Positions 18,500 through 26,410 of a stretch of 64,000 nt of DNA are shown here, in pieces. A model generated the notes under the pieces. That model had not been told where the DNA came from and ran no database searches. It saw nothing but the letters and a program-made list of their open reading frames with translations. Position 1 is the stretch's first letter. Each line of letters begins with the position of its first letter. Source of the stretch: Paracoccus everestensis (GTDB taxonomy: Bacteria; Pseudomonadota; Alphaproteobacteria; Rhodobacterales; Rhodobacteraceae); assembly GCF_021491915.1 (NCBI RefSeq), contig NZ_CP090836.1, positions 471,001 through 535,000 on the forward strand. Reading direction: 5' to 3'. The position numbers and the translations under genes are program-made.

Positions 18500-19362
18500 G
18501 CAGCCTTGGCACGGTACTGGATCCGGCGGGCCAGCCGCGAAAGCCCGGCGCGCTGTGCATCGGCGCGCAAAAGGCCGGGACAAGCTGGCTGGCGCAGATG
18601 CTGGGCCAGCATCCCCAGATCTGGATTCCTCCGTTCAAGGAGGTGCAGTATTTCAACCACCTGTTCCTGCCGGGCCACCGGAAATGGATCGACTGGCATT
18701 ACCGCCAGAAGCCCCAGGAAGTACGCGACCGCCATGCCAGGCGCGGCATCCCCGTGCCCCCGGATCTGGACGCCTATCTGAACGGTGTCACGCGCGGCAA
18801 GATGTTCCACAACCAGTGGTACAAGCGCGTCTTCGCCCCCGCACCGCCGGTCGCCATTCCGATGGACTTCACGCCGGAATATTCGACCCTGCCCGACGAA
18901 GGCGTGGATTACGTGGCAAGGTTCCTGCCCCGCGCCAAGGTCATCTACCTGATCCGCCACCCCGTTGACCGCGCCGTGTCGCAACTGCGCATGAACCTGC
19001 AACGCGAAGGGCGCCGTCCCCAGACGCTTGCCGAATGGATGGCGGAAATCGACAACCCCGTGCTGCACGACCGGGGGGACTACGCCAGCTATCTGCCCCG
19101 CTGGCAGGCGCAATATCCTGAAATGCTGGTTCTGCCCTTCGGCCGCATTGCCCGCGATCCCCATGGCCTGATGGAGGCGGTCGAGGCGCATCTGGGCATC
19201 GGTCCCTGGCTTTATTCCAACATCGCGGAAAAGGTCTTTGCCAGTCGCAACCCCCTCCAGCCGCCGCCCGAGGCGATTGCCGCCCTCGAGGATCGCATTG
19301 CCCCGCAACTGGCCTTCTTGGCGGATCACCTGGGCGCGGATTTCGTTGCCCAGACGCGCTGA
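18496..19362 (+). CDS. Sulfotransferase family protein
   Basis: A 288-residue soluble sulfotransferase. The 5'-phosphosulfate-binding loop is C-I-G-A-Q-K-A-G-T-S-W (about residues 21-31). The 3'-phosphate loop is LIRHPVDRAVSQLRMN, with the Arg and Ser that contact PAPS. An E/K-V-Q-Y-F-N-H segment lies between them, as in heparan-sulfate-type bacterial enzymes. The acceptor is unknown; a surface glycan or lipid is plausible. It starts at TTG, overlapping the methyltransferase stop, so it is probably the last gene of the rimO unit; no ATG occurs before residue 35. Whether it belongs functionally with the restriction-modification pair is doubtful. Confidence 0.85.
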   Translation: MSSLGTVLDPAGQPRKPGALCIGAQKAGTSWLAQMLGQHPQIWIPPFKEVQYFNHLFLPGHRKWIDWHYRQKPQEVRDRHARRGIPVPPDLDAYLNGVTRGKMFHNQWYKRVFAPAPPVAIPMDFTPEYSTLPDEGVDYVARFLPRAKVIYLIRHPVDRAVSQLRMNLQREGRRPQTLAEWMAEIDNPVLHDRGDYASYLPRWQAQYPEMLVLPFGRIARDPHGLMEAVEAHLGIGPWLYSNIAEKVFASRNPLQPPPEAIAALEDRIAPQLAFLADHLGADFVAQTR

Positions 19363-19419
19363 CCTTTCGCTTGGCCCCGCTTTCGCCTAAATAGCACCCA
19401 AAGTTTGCAGGAGATTCCG

Positions 19420-21075
19420 ATGGCGTCCTATCAGTTCGTCTACCACATGGACGGCGTGTCCAAGACCTATCCCGGCGGCAAGAAGGTGTTCGAGAACATC
19501 CACCTCAACTTCCTGCCGGGCGTCAAGATCGGCGTCGTGGGCGTGAACGGCGCGGGGAAATCGACCCTTCTCAAGGTCATGGCCGGCATTGACAAGGATT
19601 TCCAGGGCGAGGCCTGGGCCGCCAAGGGCGCCAAGGTCGGCTATCTGTCCCAGGAACCCTGGCTGGATCCGCAACTGAACGTGCGCGGCAACGTCATGGA
19701 AGGCGTGAAGGCCAAGCAGGCCAAGCTGGACCGCTATAACGAACTGGCGATGAACTATTCCGACGAGACCGCCGACGAGATGGCGCGGTTGCAAGACGAG
19801 ATCGACGCAGAGAACCTGTGGGATCTGGACAGCCAGGTGGACATCGCGATGGAGGCGCTGCGCTGCCCGCCCGACGACGCGGATGTGGAAACCCTGTCAG
19901 GGGGCGAACGCCGCCGCGTGGCGCTGTGCAAGCTGCTGCTGGAAGCACCCGATATGCTGCTGCTGGACGAGCCGACCAACCACCTGGACGCGGAAACCAT
20001 CGCCTGGCTGCAAAAGCACCTGATCGAATACAAGGGCACGATCCTGACCGTGACCCACGACCGCTACTTCCTGGACGATATCACAAGCTGGATCCTGGAA
20101 CTGGAGCGCGGCCGCGGATTGCCGCACGAGGGCAACTATTCGTCGTGGCTGGAGGCCAAGGCCAAGCGCGTGGCGCAGGAAGCGCGCGAGGACAAGTCCA
20201 AGCAGAAGGCCATGGAAAAGGAACTGGAATGGATCCGGGCAGGCGCCAAGGCCCGCCAGGCGAAATCCAAGGCCCGGATTTCCGCCTATAACAAGATGGC
20301 CGACGAATCGGTCAAGGAATTGGTGGGCAAGGCCCAGATCGTCATCCCCCATGGCCCGCGCCTTGGCGGCAAGGTGATCGAGGTCGAGGGCCTGAAAAAG
20401 CACATGGGCGACAAGCTTCTGATCGAGGATTTGTCCTTCAGCCTGCCGCCCGGCGGCATCATCGGCGTGATCGGTCCGAACGGCGCCGGCAAATCCACCC
20501 TGTTCAAGATGATCACCAGCCAGGAACAGCCCGACGAGGGCACCATCACCATCGGCGAGACGGTGAAGATGTCCTATGTCGATCAGTCCCGCGACAGCCT
20601 GGATCCCGACAAGACCGTGTGGGAGGAAATCTCGGGCGGGGCCGAGGTGATCGAACTTGGCGATGCGCAGGTCAACAGCCGCAACTATGTGGGTTCCTTC
20701 AACTTCAAGGGCGGCGACCAGCAGAAAAAGGTGGGCCTGCTGTCGGGCGGCGAACGCAACCGCGTCCACATGGCCAAGCTGCTGAAATCGGGCGGCAACG
20801 TGCTGCTGCTGGACGAGCCGACCAACGACCTGGACGTGGAAACCCTGCAAGCCCTGGAAGCCGCGATCGAGAACTTCGCGGGCTGCGCGATCATCATCTC
20901 GCACGATCGGTTCTTCCTTGACCGGCTTTGCACGCATATCCTGGCCTTCGAGGGCGATGCCCATGTGGAGTTCTTCGAGGGGAACTTCGAGGATTACGAG
21001 AAGGACAAGGTGCGGCGTCTGGGGCCGGACAGCATCGAGCCCAAGCGGGTGAAGTACAAGAAGTTCACGCGGTGA
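19420..21075 (+). CDS. ettA: Energy-dependent translational throttle protein EttA (ABC-F)
   Basis: A 551-residue twin-ATPase ABC-F protein that binds the ribosomal E site and gates early elongation by energy state. It has two Walker A motifs (GVNGAGKST and GPNGAGKST), two signatures (LSGGERRRV and LSGGERNRV), and Walker B LLLDEPTNHLD / LLLDEPTNDLD. An interdomain linker near residues 270-290 (EWIRAGAKARQAKSKARI) carries the P-site-tRNA-interacting basic patch. There are no membrane segments. CAGGAG precedes the ATG. The start has been set 5 codons into the longer open frame, because the family begins MASYQFVY. Confidence 0.96.
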   Translation: MASYQFVYHMDGVSKTYPGGKKVFENIHLNFLPGVKIGVVGVNGAGKSTLLKVMAGIDKDFQGEAWAAKGAKVGYLSQEPWLDPQLNVRGNVMEGVKAKQAKLDRYNELAMNYSDETADEMARLQDEIDAENLWDLDSQVDIAMEALRCPPDDADVETLSGGERRRVALCKLLLEAPDMLLLDEPTNHLDAETIAWLQKHLIEYKGTILTVTHDRYFLDDITSWILELERGRGLPHEGNYSSWLEAKAKRVAQEAREDKSKQKAMEKELEWIRAGAKARQAKSKARISAYNKMADESVKELVGKAQIVIPHGPRLGGKVIEVEGLKKHMGDKLLIEDLSFSLPPGGIIGVIGPNGAGKSTLFKMITSQEQPDEGTITIGETVKMSYVDQSRDSLDPDKTVWEEISGGAEVIELGDAQVNSRNYVGSFNFKGGDQQKKVGLLSGGERNRVHMAKLLKSGGNVLLLDEPTNDLDVETLQALEAAIENFAGCAIIISHDRFFLDRLCTHILAFEGDAHVEFFEGNFEDYEKDKVRRLGPDSIEPKRVKYKKFTR

Positions 21076-21083
21076 AAGCCAAA

Positions 21084-21139
21084 GGCGGGGCTAGGCCCCG
21101 CCGACACTGGCATGGTACGCAACGCCCGCGGGCGTTGCG
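21084..21139 (+). terminator. Tandem hairpins, probable bidirectional terminator after ettA
   Basis: Two inverted repeats follow ettA. The first is GGCGGGGC-tag-GCCCCGCC (21084-21102, 8-bp stem, 3-base loop). The second is a 22-base perfect palindrome CGCAACGCCCGCGGGCGTTGCG (21118-21139), followed by CTTTCTC. They lie between the convergent ettA and the small secreted-peptide gene, a natural site for a two-way terminator, although the U-tract is weak. Confidence 0.6.
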
Positions 21140-21145
21140 CTTTCT

Positions 21146-21298
21146 CTAGGCATTGACCGGCGGCTTGCCGGGGCACTGCGCCACGATCAGCGTGGGCGTC
21201 GGGCCTGCTGCCTGATCAGTCGCGACCGGGCCTTGAGAGGCGAGGACCGGGGCGGCAAGCAGGCAGGCGGTGAGGGTAGCAAGGGAAAGTCGCGTCAT
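21146..21298 (-). CDS. Small secreted peptide, 50 aa, unknown
   Basis: A 50-residue product with a classic signal peptide (MTRLSLATLTACLLAAPVLAS) leaving a mature part of about 30 residues with a single cysteine and a proline-rich end (QCPGKPPVNA). I recognise no family. It could be a genuine small periplasmic peptide or the remnant of a longer gene. It is convergent with ettA and lies downstream of the HNH gene on the same strand, with a 71-base gap. Codon use and the signal peptide support it only moderately. Confidence 0.5.
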   Translation of the reverse strand: MTRLSLATLTACLLAAPVLASQGPVATDQAAGPTPTLIVAQCPGKPPVNA

Positions 21299-21369
21299 GA
21301 AGGCTCCTGTCTCTTGTTGCAATGGTTCAGCCTGACCCGAATCGGGCCGGGGACAAACACACAGGCGCG

Positions 21370-21648
21370 TTACCGGACCTTGCCTGTCCAGCCGGGCGGA
21401 CGTTTGCCCACCCAGTCGAAGAACCGCCGCAGGTCGGGATGACCGCGCAGTGCCTCGGTGGTGGCAAAGTTGCGCGCGAGGTCCGTCTCGCTCAGGGTCT
21501 TGTGGATGGTCTTGTGGCAGACATGGTGCAGCAGCACCGTCTCGCCTCCCTTGCCGCCGCGCAGCTTTGGGATCAAGTGATGGCGGCTTTGGGGAACGCC
21601 CGGGGGGATCGGGCGCAGGCATAGGGGGCAGATGGGGTCGTCCACCAC
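21370..21648 (-). CDS. Small HNH endonuclease-like protein
   Basis: A 92-residue protein consisting almost only of an HNH fold. A C-x2-C knuckle (CPLCLRP, residues 7-10) is followed by S-R-H-H-L-I-P-K and L-L-H-H-V-C-H-K-T-I-H, which provide the histidine/asparagine-type catalytic and zinc positions. The start is one of two tandem GTG codons (complement 21646-21648 or 21643-21645). It sits 8 bases downstream of the rhamnosyltransferase-like gene, so it is likely co-transcribed with it. Stand-alone HNH proteins of this size occur in bacterial genomes with unknown roles (DNA repair, phage-derived or defence). Confidence 0.72.
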   Translation of the reverse strand: MVDDPICPLCLRPIPPGVPQSRHHLIPKLRGGKGGETVLLHHVCHKTIHKTLSETDLARNFATTEALRGHPDLRRFFDWVGKRPPGWTGKVR

Positions 21649-21656
21649 CGGGACCG

Positions 21657-22505
21657 TCAGGCGTCCGCCAGCATCCGGTCAAAGCTGCACATCGCCATCC
21701 CCGCATCCGTCATGTAACCGAAATGGCGTTCCACGGCGCGTTCCACATCGGACCGGCTGGCCTTGGACATGCCGCGCTTGCGCAGGATCTCGGGTGCGTG
21801 GCGGGGCGTGTCGTTGTCGCCCCGATGGGTGACGATGTTGGGGAAATGCGGATCGGTGACAGCGACCAGCCGGGTCGGGATCGCGTAATGGCCATAATCG
21901 AAGATCGTGCGCGAGGAATGGCGGATCGCGGCGCCCGCGCTGAAAAACGGGCTGTACCAGTTATAGATGCCTTCGGTCGGGCCATCGGTGATGCAATAGA
22001 AGATCGATGGAAAGCTGACCGCGAAATGGGCATTGCGCCACATGCTGGCGGCATGACGACGCAGGCGGCGGATGTAGTCCCTGGAGACGCAATCATCGTC
22101 GTCCAACCTGAACTGGACCGTGTCGGCCAGATCCAGACCGACTTCCGCAGAAACCGTCCCGATTGCCTCCGAGATATGGGTCGGGGGAAGAAAACGCAGG
22201 ATCACCTGGTCCACGTTTCGGCAGATATCCTCCAGCCGCGCGCGATACGGATCGGGCATCCGGTCCGAGGATACGACCAGGAACCGGAAATCAGCATCGC
22301 TTTGATGGGTCAGCGACCGCAGGGTCAGATGCTCGAACGTGGCCAGCCGGGACTCGAGGCGTTCCGGCATGAACAGTTCCCGCGACTGGGTCGCATAGAT
22401 CGCCTCGAGGGCTTCGTCCGGCTGATTGCGGAAAGCCTTCCAGTCCCCCCGGCCCAGCATCGAAAATCGGCAAACACCAAGGATTTTGACATCGCGGTCG
22501 TTCAT
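21657..22505 (-). CDS. Rhamnosyltransferase-like glycosyltransferase
   Basis: A 282-residue protein resembling the putative rhamnosyltransferase family (Pfam Rhamno_transf type). It begins MNDRDVKILGVCRFSMLGRG and carries a D-rich nucleotide-sugar motif RLDDDDCVSRDYI near the middle, consistent with a DxD metal site. No membrane segments are seen. It probably acts at the cytoplasmic face on cell-surface polysaccharide. The start is set at the ATG complementary to 22503-22505. It is downstream of a GT61 enzyme on the same strand, suggesting a small surface-glycan unit. Confidence 0.75.
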   Translation of the reverse strand: MNDRDVKILGVCRFSMLGRGDWKAFRNQPDEALEAIYATQSRELFMPERLESRLATFEHLTLRSLTHQSDADFRFLVVSSDRMPDPYRARLEDICRNVDQVILRFLPPTHISEAIGTVSAEVGLDLADTVQFRLDDDDCVSRDYIRRLRRHAASMWRNAHFAVSFPSIFYCITDGPTEGIYNWYSPFFSAGAAIRHSSRTIFDYGHYAIPTRLVAVTDPHFPNIVTHRGDNDTPRHAPEILRKRGMSKASRSDVERAVERHFGYMTDAGMAMCSFDRMLADA

Positions 22506-22530
22506 TCGCTGTTTCCCTTTGGCTTGGCCG

Positions 22531-23613
22531 TCAACGTTCAAGCGGTATGCGGACAAGATCGTCCGCGTGTTTCGACCGGACCCATGTCAGGCTTTCGGTC
22601 CTGTCCTGGTCGGATGGCGCCTTCCATCGATCCTTGTCGTCGATAAAGCCGTGATCCTGCAAACCCCGGGCCAGGCTTGCATGGTCAAGCTCTCCCCAAC
22701 TGAGGTGGTTCGAGGAGGTTGCGCCCTTTTCCACCCAATTCGCCGCAAGCGCGTCGATGATGACCGGGTCGCGCCCAATCATGCCGCTGATCTGGGCAGC
22801 AATGGATTCATGGGCCTTGTTGTCGCGGCGCAGGATGAAGGCGATCTTCTTTGACGGTTCGGCCACCATGCCCGCAATGTGAAAGGCAGAACTGTCGACG
22901 CCCACGATATGGGTCGCCGACTTGTAGAAGCGCAACTGCTCCTGAAGGTCCATCTTTTCAGGATGCATGATCGTGTAGCCCTGATCCATCATATTGCGTT
23001 CGATGGTCTTTTCATACAAGACGCCGCCGCGGCCGTTGAACCTCGTGCGTGAAACATAAATCTTGCGCGGCGGGTCCGAGGGCAGTGCCTGTGCCATGCG
23101 CGTCATGGTCGCGCGGAACTCTGGTGTTCCTTCGGCGATCCTGCCCAAGCCGAAGCCTTGGCCCGGGACCAGCAATTCCTCGACCATGATGGGTTTTTGA
23201 ACGATCCTCTCCTTTGCCGTCAGGCCAAGAAGGCTCCAGAACTTTGCCTGATAGCTTTGGAAGGCCGACAGCTTGTCATGCTTCGGAACGAAAAGAACGC
23301 TGTCGATGCCCGGGTGATCGAAGGCCCAGCACCGCGCCATGGTTTCCGTCATGAAGTGACCGAAATGCCCATAATAAAGCCCGCCCCACAGGTGTCGCCC
23401 CGGCAAAAAGTCTGCAGGCTCCCTGGCTGCGTCCACGGGACGCGTCATGCGGATGCCGCCTCGCCAGGTCGAGGCGTGCAACACATCCTGGCCAGCGGCG
23501 GTCACAACCCCGCAGGGTGGGCGACCTGTACTTTCTTGCGGGGGAAAAACCCAGGCATTTCTTACGGTGACGATTTCTCGTGACCAGCCAGAGCCGGGAA
23601 GGGGTTCGCTCAT
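22531..23613 (-). CDS. Glycosyltransferase family 61 protein
   Basis: A 360-residue protein of the GT61 (DUF563) type. The region around residues 75-95 reads GGLYYGHFGHFMTETMARCW, and the C-terminal half has YVSRTRFNGRG, then E-x-x-L-x2-Q-x2-F-Y-K-S-A-T-H-I-V-G-V-D-S-S-A, the usual C-terminal donor-binding signature. It is predicted to be cytoplasmic and to add a sugar to capsule, LPS or exopolysaccharide. Codon use and base composition around its start are noticeably less GC-rich than the flanking genes, hinting at acquisition by transfer. It is the first gene of the minus-strand group running to 21146. Confidence 0.82.
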   Translation of the reverse strand: MSEPLPGSGWSREIVTVRNAWVFPPQESTGRPPCGVVTAAGQDVLHASTWRGGIRMTRPVDAAREPADFLPGRHLWGGLYYGHFGHFMTETMARCWAFDHPGIDSVLFVPKHDKLSAFQSYQAKFWSLLGLTAKERIVQKPIMVEELLVPGQGFGLGRIAEGTPEFRATMTRMAQALPSDPPRKIYVSRTRFNGRGGVLYEKTIERNMMDQGYTIMHPEKMDLQEQLRFYKSATHIVGVDSSAFHIAGMVAEPSKKIAFILRRDNKAHESIAAQISGMIGRDPVIIDALAANWVEKGATSSNHLSWGELDHASLARGLQDHGFIDDKDRWKAPSDQDRTESLTWVRSKHADDLVRIPLER

Positions 23614-23710
23614 CGCTTGTCCTTACTTGCAGGGCAGATGCCACCCTTCGCCTTAAAGGTGTATTAACCCCTTACCCTGGCCGATTAAAGCAGGAACCTT
23701 GCAAGGACCG

Positions 23711-25594
23711 TCACACCCACTCCCACGGGCGCGTAAATTCCCCTAGCCTTGCCTTGACCGCCCCTTCGTCCGTCCCGGCCTCGCGGGTCAGCCGTGCCAC
23801 CAGCCCGCGCTTCTTGTCCTCGACCACCTCGGCCACATGGGCACCGGTGCCGGACAAGGCCGCGTCATAGACGCGCTTGATGGCAAGGCGGCGCAGGTCG
23901 GGCTTGAAGATCTTGCCGACGGCCGTTTTCGGCAGTTCGGGCAGGATCTCGACGTGCTTGGGGATGGCGGCGCGTTCGTGGATATGGGTCTTGGCGTGGT
24001 CCCGTAGCTCGGCCTCGGTGACGGAAGCGCCTGCGACCAGTTCCACATAAACGCAGGGCAGCTCGCCCGCAAAGCTGTCCGGCTGGCCGATGGCGCCGGC
24101 GAAGGCCACGGCGGGGTGGGACAGCATCGCCTCCTCGATCTCGGCGGGGTCGATGTTGTGGCCGCCGCGAATGATGAGATCCTTGGCCCGGCCGGTGATC
24201 CACAGATAGCCATCCGCGTCCAGCCGACCCAGGTCGCCGGTCCGCAGATAGATGTCGTCGGCGAACAGGTCGTGGTTCTTGTCGGCCTCGGTATAGGTCG
24301 AACCGGGGAAGACGCCGGGATTGGCGACGCAGATTTCCCCCACCACGTCGGTCGGGCATTCATGGACCCGGCCCCCGTCGTCGTGATTGAGGATGCGGAC
24401 CTGGGTATAGGGCAGGGGGATGCCCACGGAACCCACCTTTTTCATGCCGTCTACCGGATTGCAGCTGACCAGGCAGGTGGCCTCGGTCAGGCCATAGCCT
24501 TCGGCGATCTCGACCCCGGTGGCGGATTTGAAGCGGTTGTAAAGCTCGATCGGAAGGGGGGCCGATCCCGAAATGGCGGTCTTCAGCGAGGACACATCGG
24601 CATTGACCGGGCGCTGCATCAGCGCGGAAATCGCGGTCGGCACAGTGATCAGGAAGGTCGCCTGCCAGCGTTCGATCAGTTTCCAGAAATTGTCGAACAC
24701 GCCTTCGCCCCGGTATCCGGCAGGGGTGGGCATCACCACATGGGCACCGGAGGCGATGCAGGACATCAGCACCGGATAGGCGGCAAAGACATGGAACATC
24801 GGCAGCGGACACATCAGCACGTCGGTTTCGTCGAACAGCAGCGACCCGCCCAGCCAGCCGTTATAGATCATGCCGGAATATTTGTGCTGGGCCACCTTGG
24901 GCGTGCCGGTGGTGCCGCCGGTGTGGAAATAGGCCGCGACCCGGTCCCGCTGCATGTCGTCGAAGTCCAGGCGCGTGTGCCTTTCGGCGCTTGTCGCGGC
25001 CTCGAAGTTCAGAACCTTGGCCTTGTGGCGGCGCTTCACGCGCGGACGGATCAGCGGCACGATGTAACGCTTGATACCGCGCAGATGGCGGTTCAGGTCC
25101 ACCTCGATCACATGGGTGACGCTTGGGGCATTGGCCACGGCCTCGGCCGCCTTTTGCGCAACGTCGGTTTTCGGGAAGGCGCGCAGAGTCACCAGCACCT
25201 TGGCCCGGGTTTCGCGCAGGATGCCCGCGATCTGCTGGGCGTCCAGCAGGGGATTGATCGGGTTGACGATCCCCGCCGTGGCGCCCGCCAGCAGGACCAC
25301 CGGGGTTTCGATGCTGTTGGGGAGCAGATAGGCCACGGTGTCGGACGGGCCGATGCCCAGCTTGCGCAGCAGGTTGGCGGTTTCCGTCACGCGTTCCAGC
25401 AGTTCCCGCCAGGTCAGGGTCGTCGCATGGTCCGCAGCCCCGGACAGAAGCTGAAAGCTGATCGCGGGCCGGTCGGGAAAGCGTTCGGCGGTGCGGGTCA
25501 GAAAGCCATGGATCGTGACCGGCAATCCCCGCGCCTGATACGGCATTTCCACCTGCAAGGCGTTGCGGTCGTCATAGTTGCGAAAACGCGTCAT
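23711..25594 (-). CDS. Acyl-CoA synthetase (AMP-binding, FadD-like)
   Basis: A 627-residue adenylate-forming ligase, likely activating a fatty or other carboxylic acid with CoA. The AMP P-loop HTGGTTGTPK, the adenine motif E-G-Y-G-L-T-E-A-T, the hinge region T-G-D-L-G-R-L-D-A-D-G-Y and the C-terminal catalytic lysine motif P-K-T-A-V-G-K-I are all present. It is longer than classic 550-residue FadD because of an extra segment before the P-loop. Chain-length preference cannot be told. It is a single gene on the minus strand with its own leader carrying a hairpin (25611-25632). Confidence 0.92.
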   Translation of the reverse strand: MTRFRNYDDRNALQVEMPYQARGLPVTIHGFLTRTAERFPDRPAISFQLLSGAADHATTLTWRELLERVTETANLLRKLGIGPSDTVAYLLPNSIETPVVLLAGATAGIVNPINPLLDAQQIAGILRETRAKVLVTLRAFPKTDVAQKAAEAVANAPSVTHVIEVDLNRHLRGIKRYIVPLIRPRVKRRHKAKVLNFEAATSAERHTRLDFDDMQRDRVAAYFHTGGTTGTPKVAQHKYSGMIYNGWLGGSLLFDETDVLMCPLPMFHVFAAYPVLMSCIASGAHVVMPTPAGYRGEGVFDNFWKLIERWQATFLITVPTAISALMQRPVNADVSSLKTAISGSAPLPIELYNRFKSATGVEIAEGYGLTEATCLVSCNPVDGMKKVGSVGIPLPYTQVRILNHDDGGRVHECPTDVVGEICVANPGVFPGSTYTEADKNHDLFADDIYLRTGDLGRLDADGYLWITGRAKDLIIRGGHNIDPAEIEEAMLSHPAVAFAGAIGQPDSFAGELPCVYVELVAGASVTEAELRDHAKTHIHERAAIPKHVEILPELPKTAVGKIFKPDLRRLAIKRVYDAALSGTGAHVAEVVEDKKRGLVARLTREAGTDEGAVKARLGEFTRPWEWV

Positions 25595-25610
25595 CCGTCC
25601 CTCTCCCCTT

Positions 25611-25632
25611 CGGGATCACCCTCCTGATCCCG
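25611..25632 (-). promoter_or_regulatory. Leader hairpin/operator upstream of the acyl-CoA synthetase gene
   Basis: The inverted repeat CGGGATCA-n6-TGATCCCG (8-bp arms) lies 17-38 bases before the ATG. On the transcribed strand the 6-base loop reads GGAGGG, a Shine-Dalgarno-like sequence displayed in the loop, while a second purine run (GGGGAGAGGG) stands nearer the start. It could be a protein operator or a translational control hairpin. Inference only. Confidence 0.4.
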
Positions 25633-25737
25633 CCTTTTGTCCTAGAATGGGCCATTGGCGGGAAAAGGGGCAAGGGTCTTGACGGCCATGCGGCGCGGGA
25701 CGCGGCGTCAGACGTATCCGACACCGCGTCAGGGGCC

Positions 25738-26244
25738 TCAGCCCTGCGGGATGCGCAGGGTCTGGCCAGGATAAATCTTGTCGGGATCGGAAAGCATCGG
25801 GCGGTTCGCCTCGAAGATGGCGTTGTATTTGCCGGCACTGCCCAGATAGGCCTTGGCAATGGCCGACAGGGTTTCGCCCTTCTTGACGGTATGAAAGACC
25901 GGGGCTTGCCCGGCTTCCGGCCCCGCCTCGGGCAGGTCCGCCTCGACCTTGGCGATGCCTTCGATGTTGCCGACGGCAAGCACCAGCTTTTCCAAGGTTT
26001 CGCGGTCAGCGCCCTTGCTGTCGATCTTGACGGTGTCGCCGCGCAGCGTCAGATGCACGTCGTCCTTGTCCAGGTTCAACGCCTTCAACTCTGCCTTGAG
26101 CGCCGCGACCTTGCGGGCCGTGTCGGGATCAGGGGCAGGCTTTGCGGCGGTGGCGCCAGGCTGCGGGGTCGATTTGGGTTCGGCCGCTTCAGCCTTGCCG
26201 AAGACGGATTTTCCAGCGTCCTTGACGAAATCCCAGATGGCCAT
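25738..26244 (-). CDS. BON-LysM protein, Kbp/YgaU-like
   Basis: A 168-residue soluble protein: an N-terminal amphipathic start MAIWDFVKDAGKSVFGKAE, a BON-type domain in the middle (about residues 45-105) and a C-terminal LysM domain (FHTVKKGETLSAIAKAYLG ... PGQTLRIPQG). This is the architecture of E. coli Kbp/YgaU, a cytoplasmic K+-binding protein. There is no signal peptide, so despite the LysM domain it is likely intracellular. The proline/alanine-rich linker (residues 22-42) is a variable insertion. It is divergent from the CAP-domain gene across an AT-rich 166-base region. Confidence 0.88.
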   Translation of the reverse strand: MAIWDFVKDAGKSVFGKAEAAEPKSTPQPGATAAKPAPDPDTARKVAALKAELKALNLDKDDVHLTLRGDTVKIDSKGADRETLEKLVLAVGNIEGIAKVEADLPEAGPEAGQAPVFHTVKKGETLSAIAKAYLGSAGKYNAIFEANRPMLSDPDKIYPGQTLRIPQG

Positions 26245-26278
26245 GCAAGCGTCCTTTCATTGGGTCCAAGCGCGATCT

Positions 26279-26328
26279 GGTGGAAAACGTCCGTTTGCCG
26301 GAACCGTTCCCTCTGGTCATTTTCCACC
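26279..26328. promoter_or_regulatory. Nested inverted repeats in the kbp-like/CAP divergent region
   Basis: GGTGGAAAA (26279-26287) and TTTTCCACC (26320-26328) form a 9-bp inverted repeat 32 bases apart. Between them lies GGAAC-C-GTTCC (26300-26310), an 11-base palindrome. Both are in the unusually AT-rich 166-base spacer (26245-26410) between the divergent genes, suggesting operator sites shared by the two promoters. A TTAAATTATTAA run follows at 26357-26368. Confidence 0.4.
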
Positions 26329-26410
26329 GTCCGCCCATATTTCAACCGTGCATTGTTAAATTATTAATTTTTTCACCCTCAGGATGCTATTGCCTCAAAA
26401 GGTGAGAACG

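Noticed and set aside
21118..21139. Origin or site-specific recombination site at the 22-base palindrome
   Set aside because: Its position between convergent genes, beside another hairpin, fits a terminator better; no recombinase or iteron is nearby.
21370..23656. Prophage or mobile element around the HNH gene
   Set aside because: No integrase, transposase, terminal repeats or tRNA target visible; the HNH protein alone is not enough.
25572..25979. Open frame overlapping the LysM gene and acyl-CoA synthetase leader on the minus strand
   Set aside because: Low-complexity Arg/Ser/Pro translation typical of a frame shadow in high-GC DNA; it overlaps real genes and spans two unrelated units.
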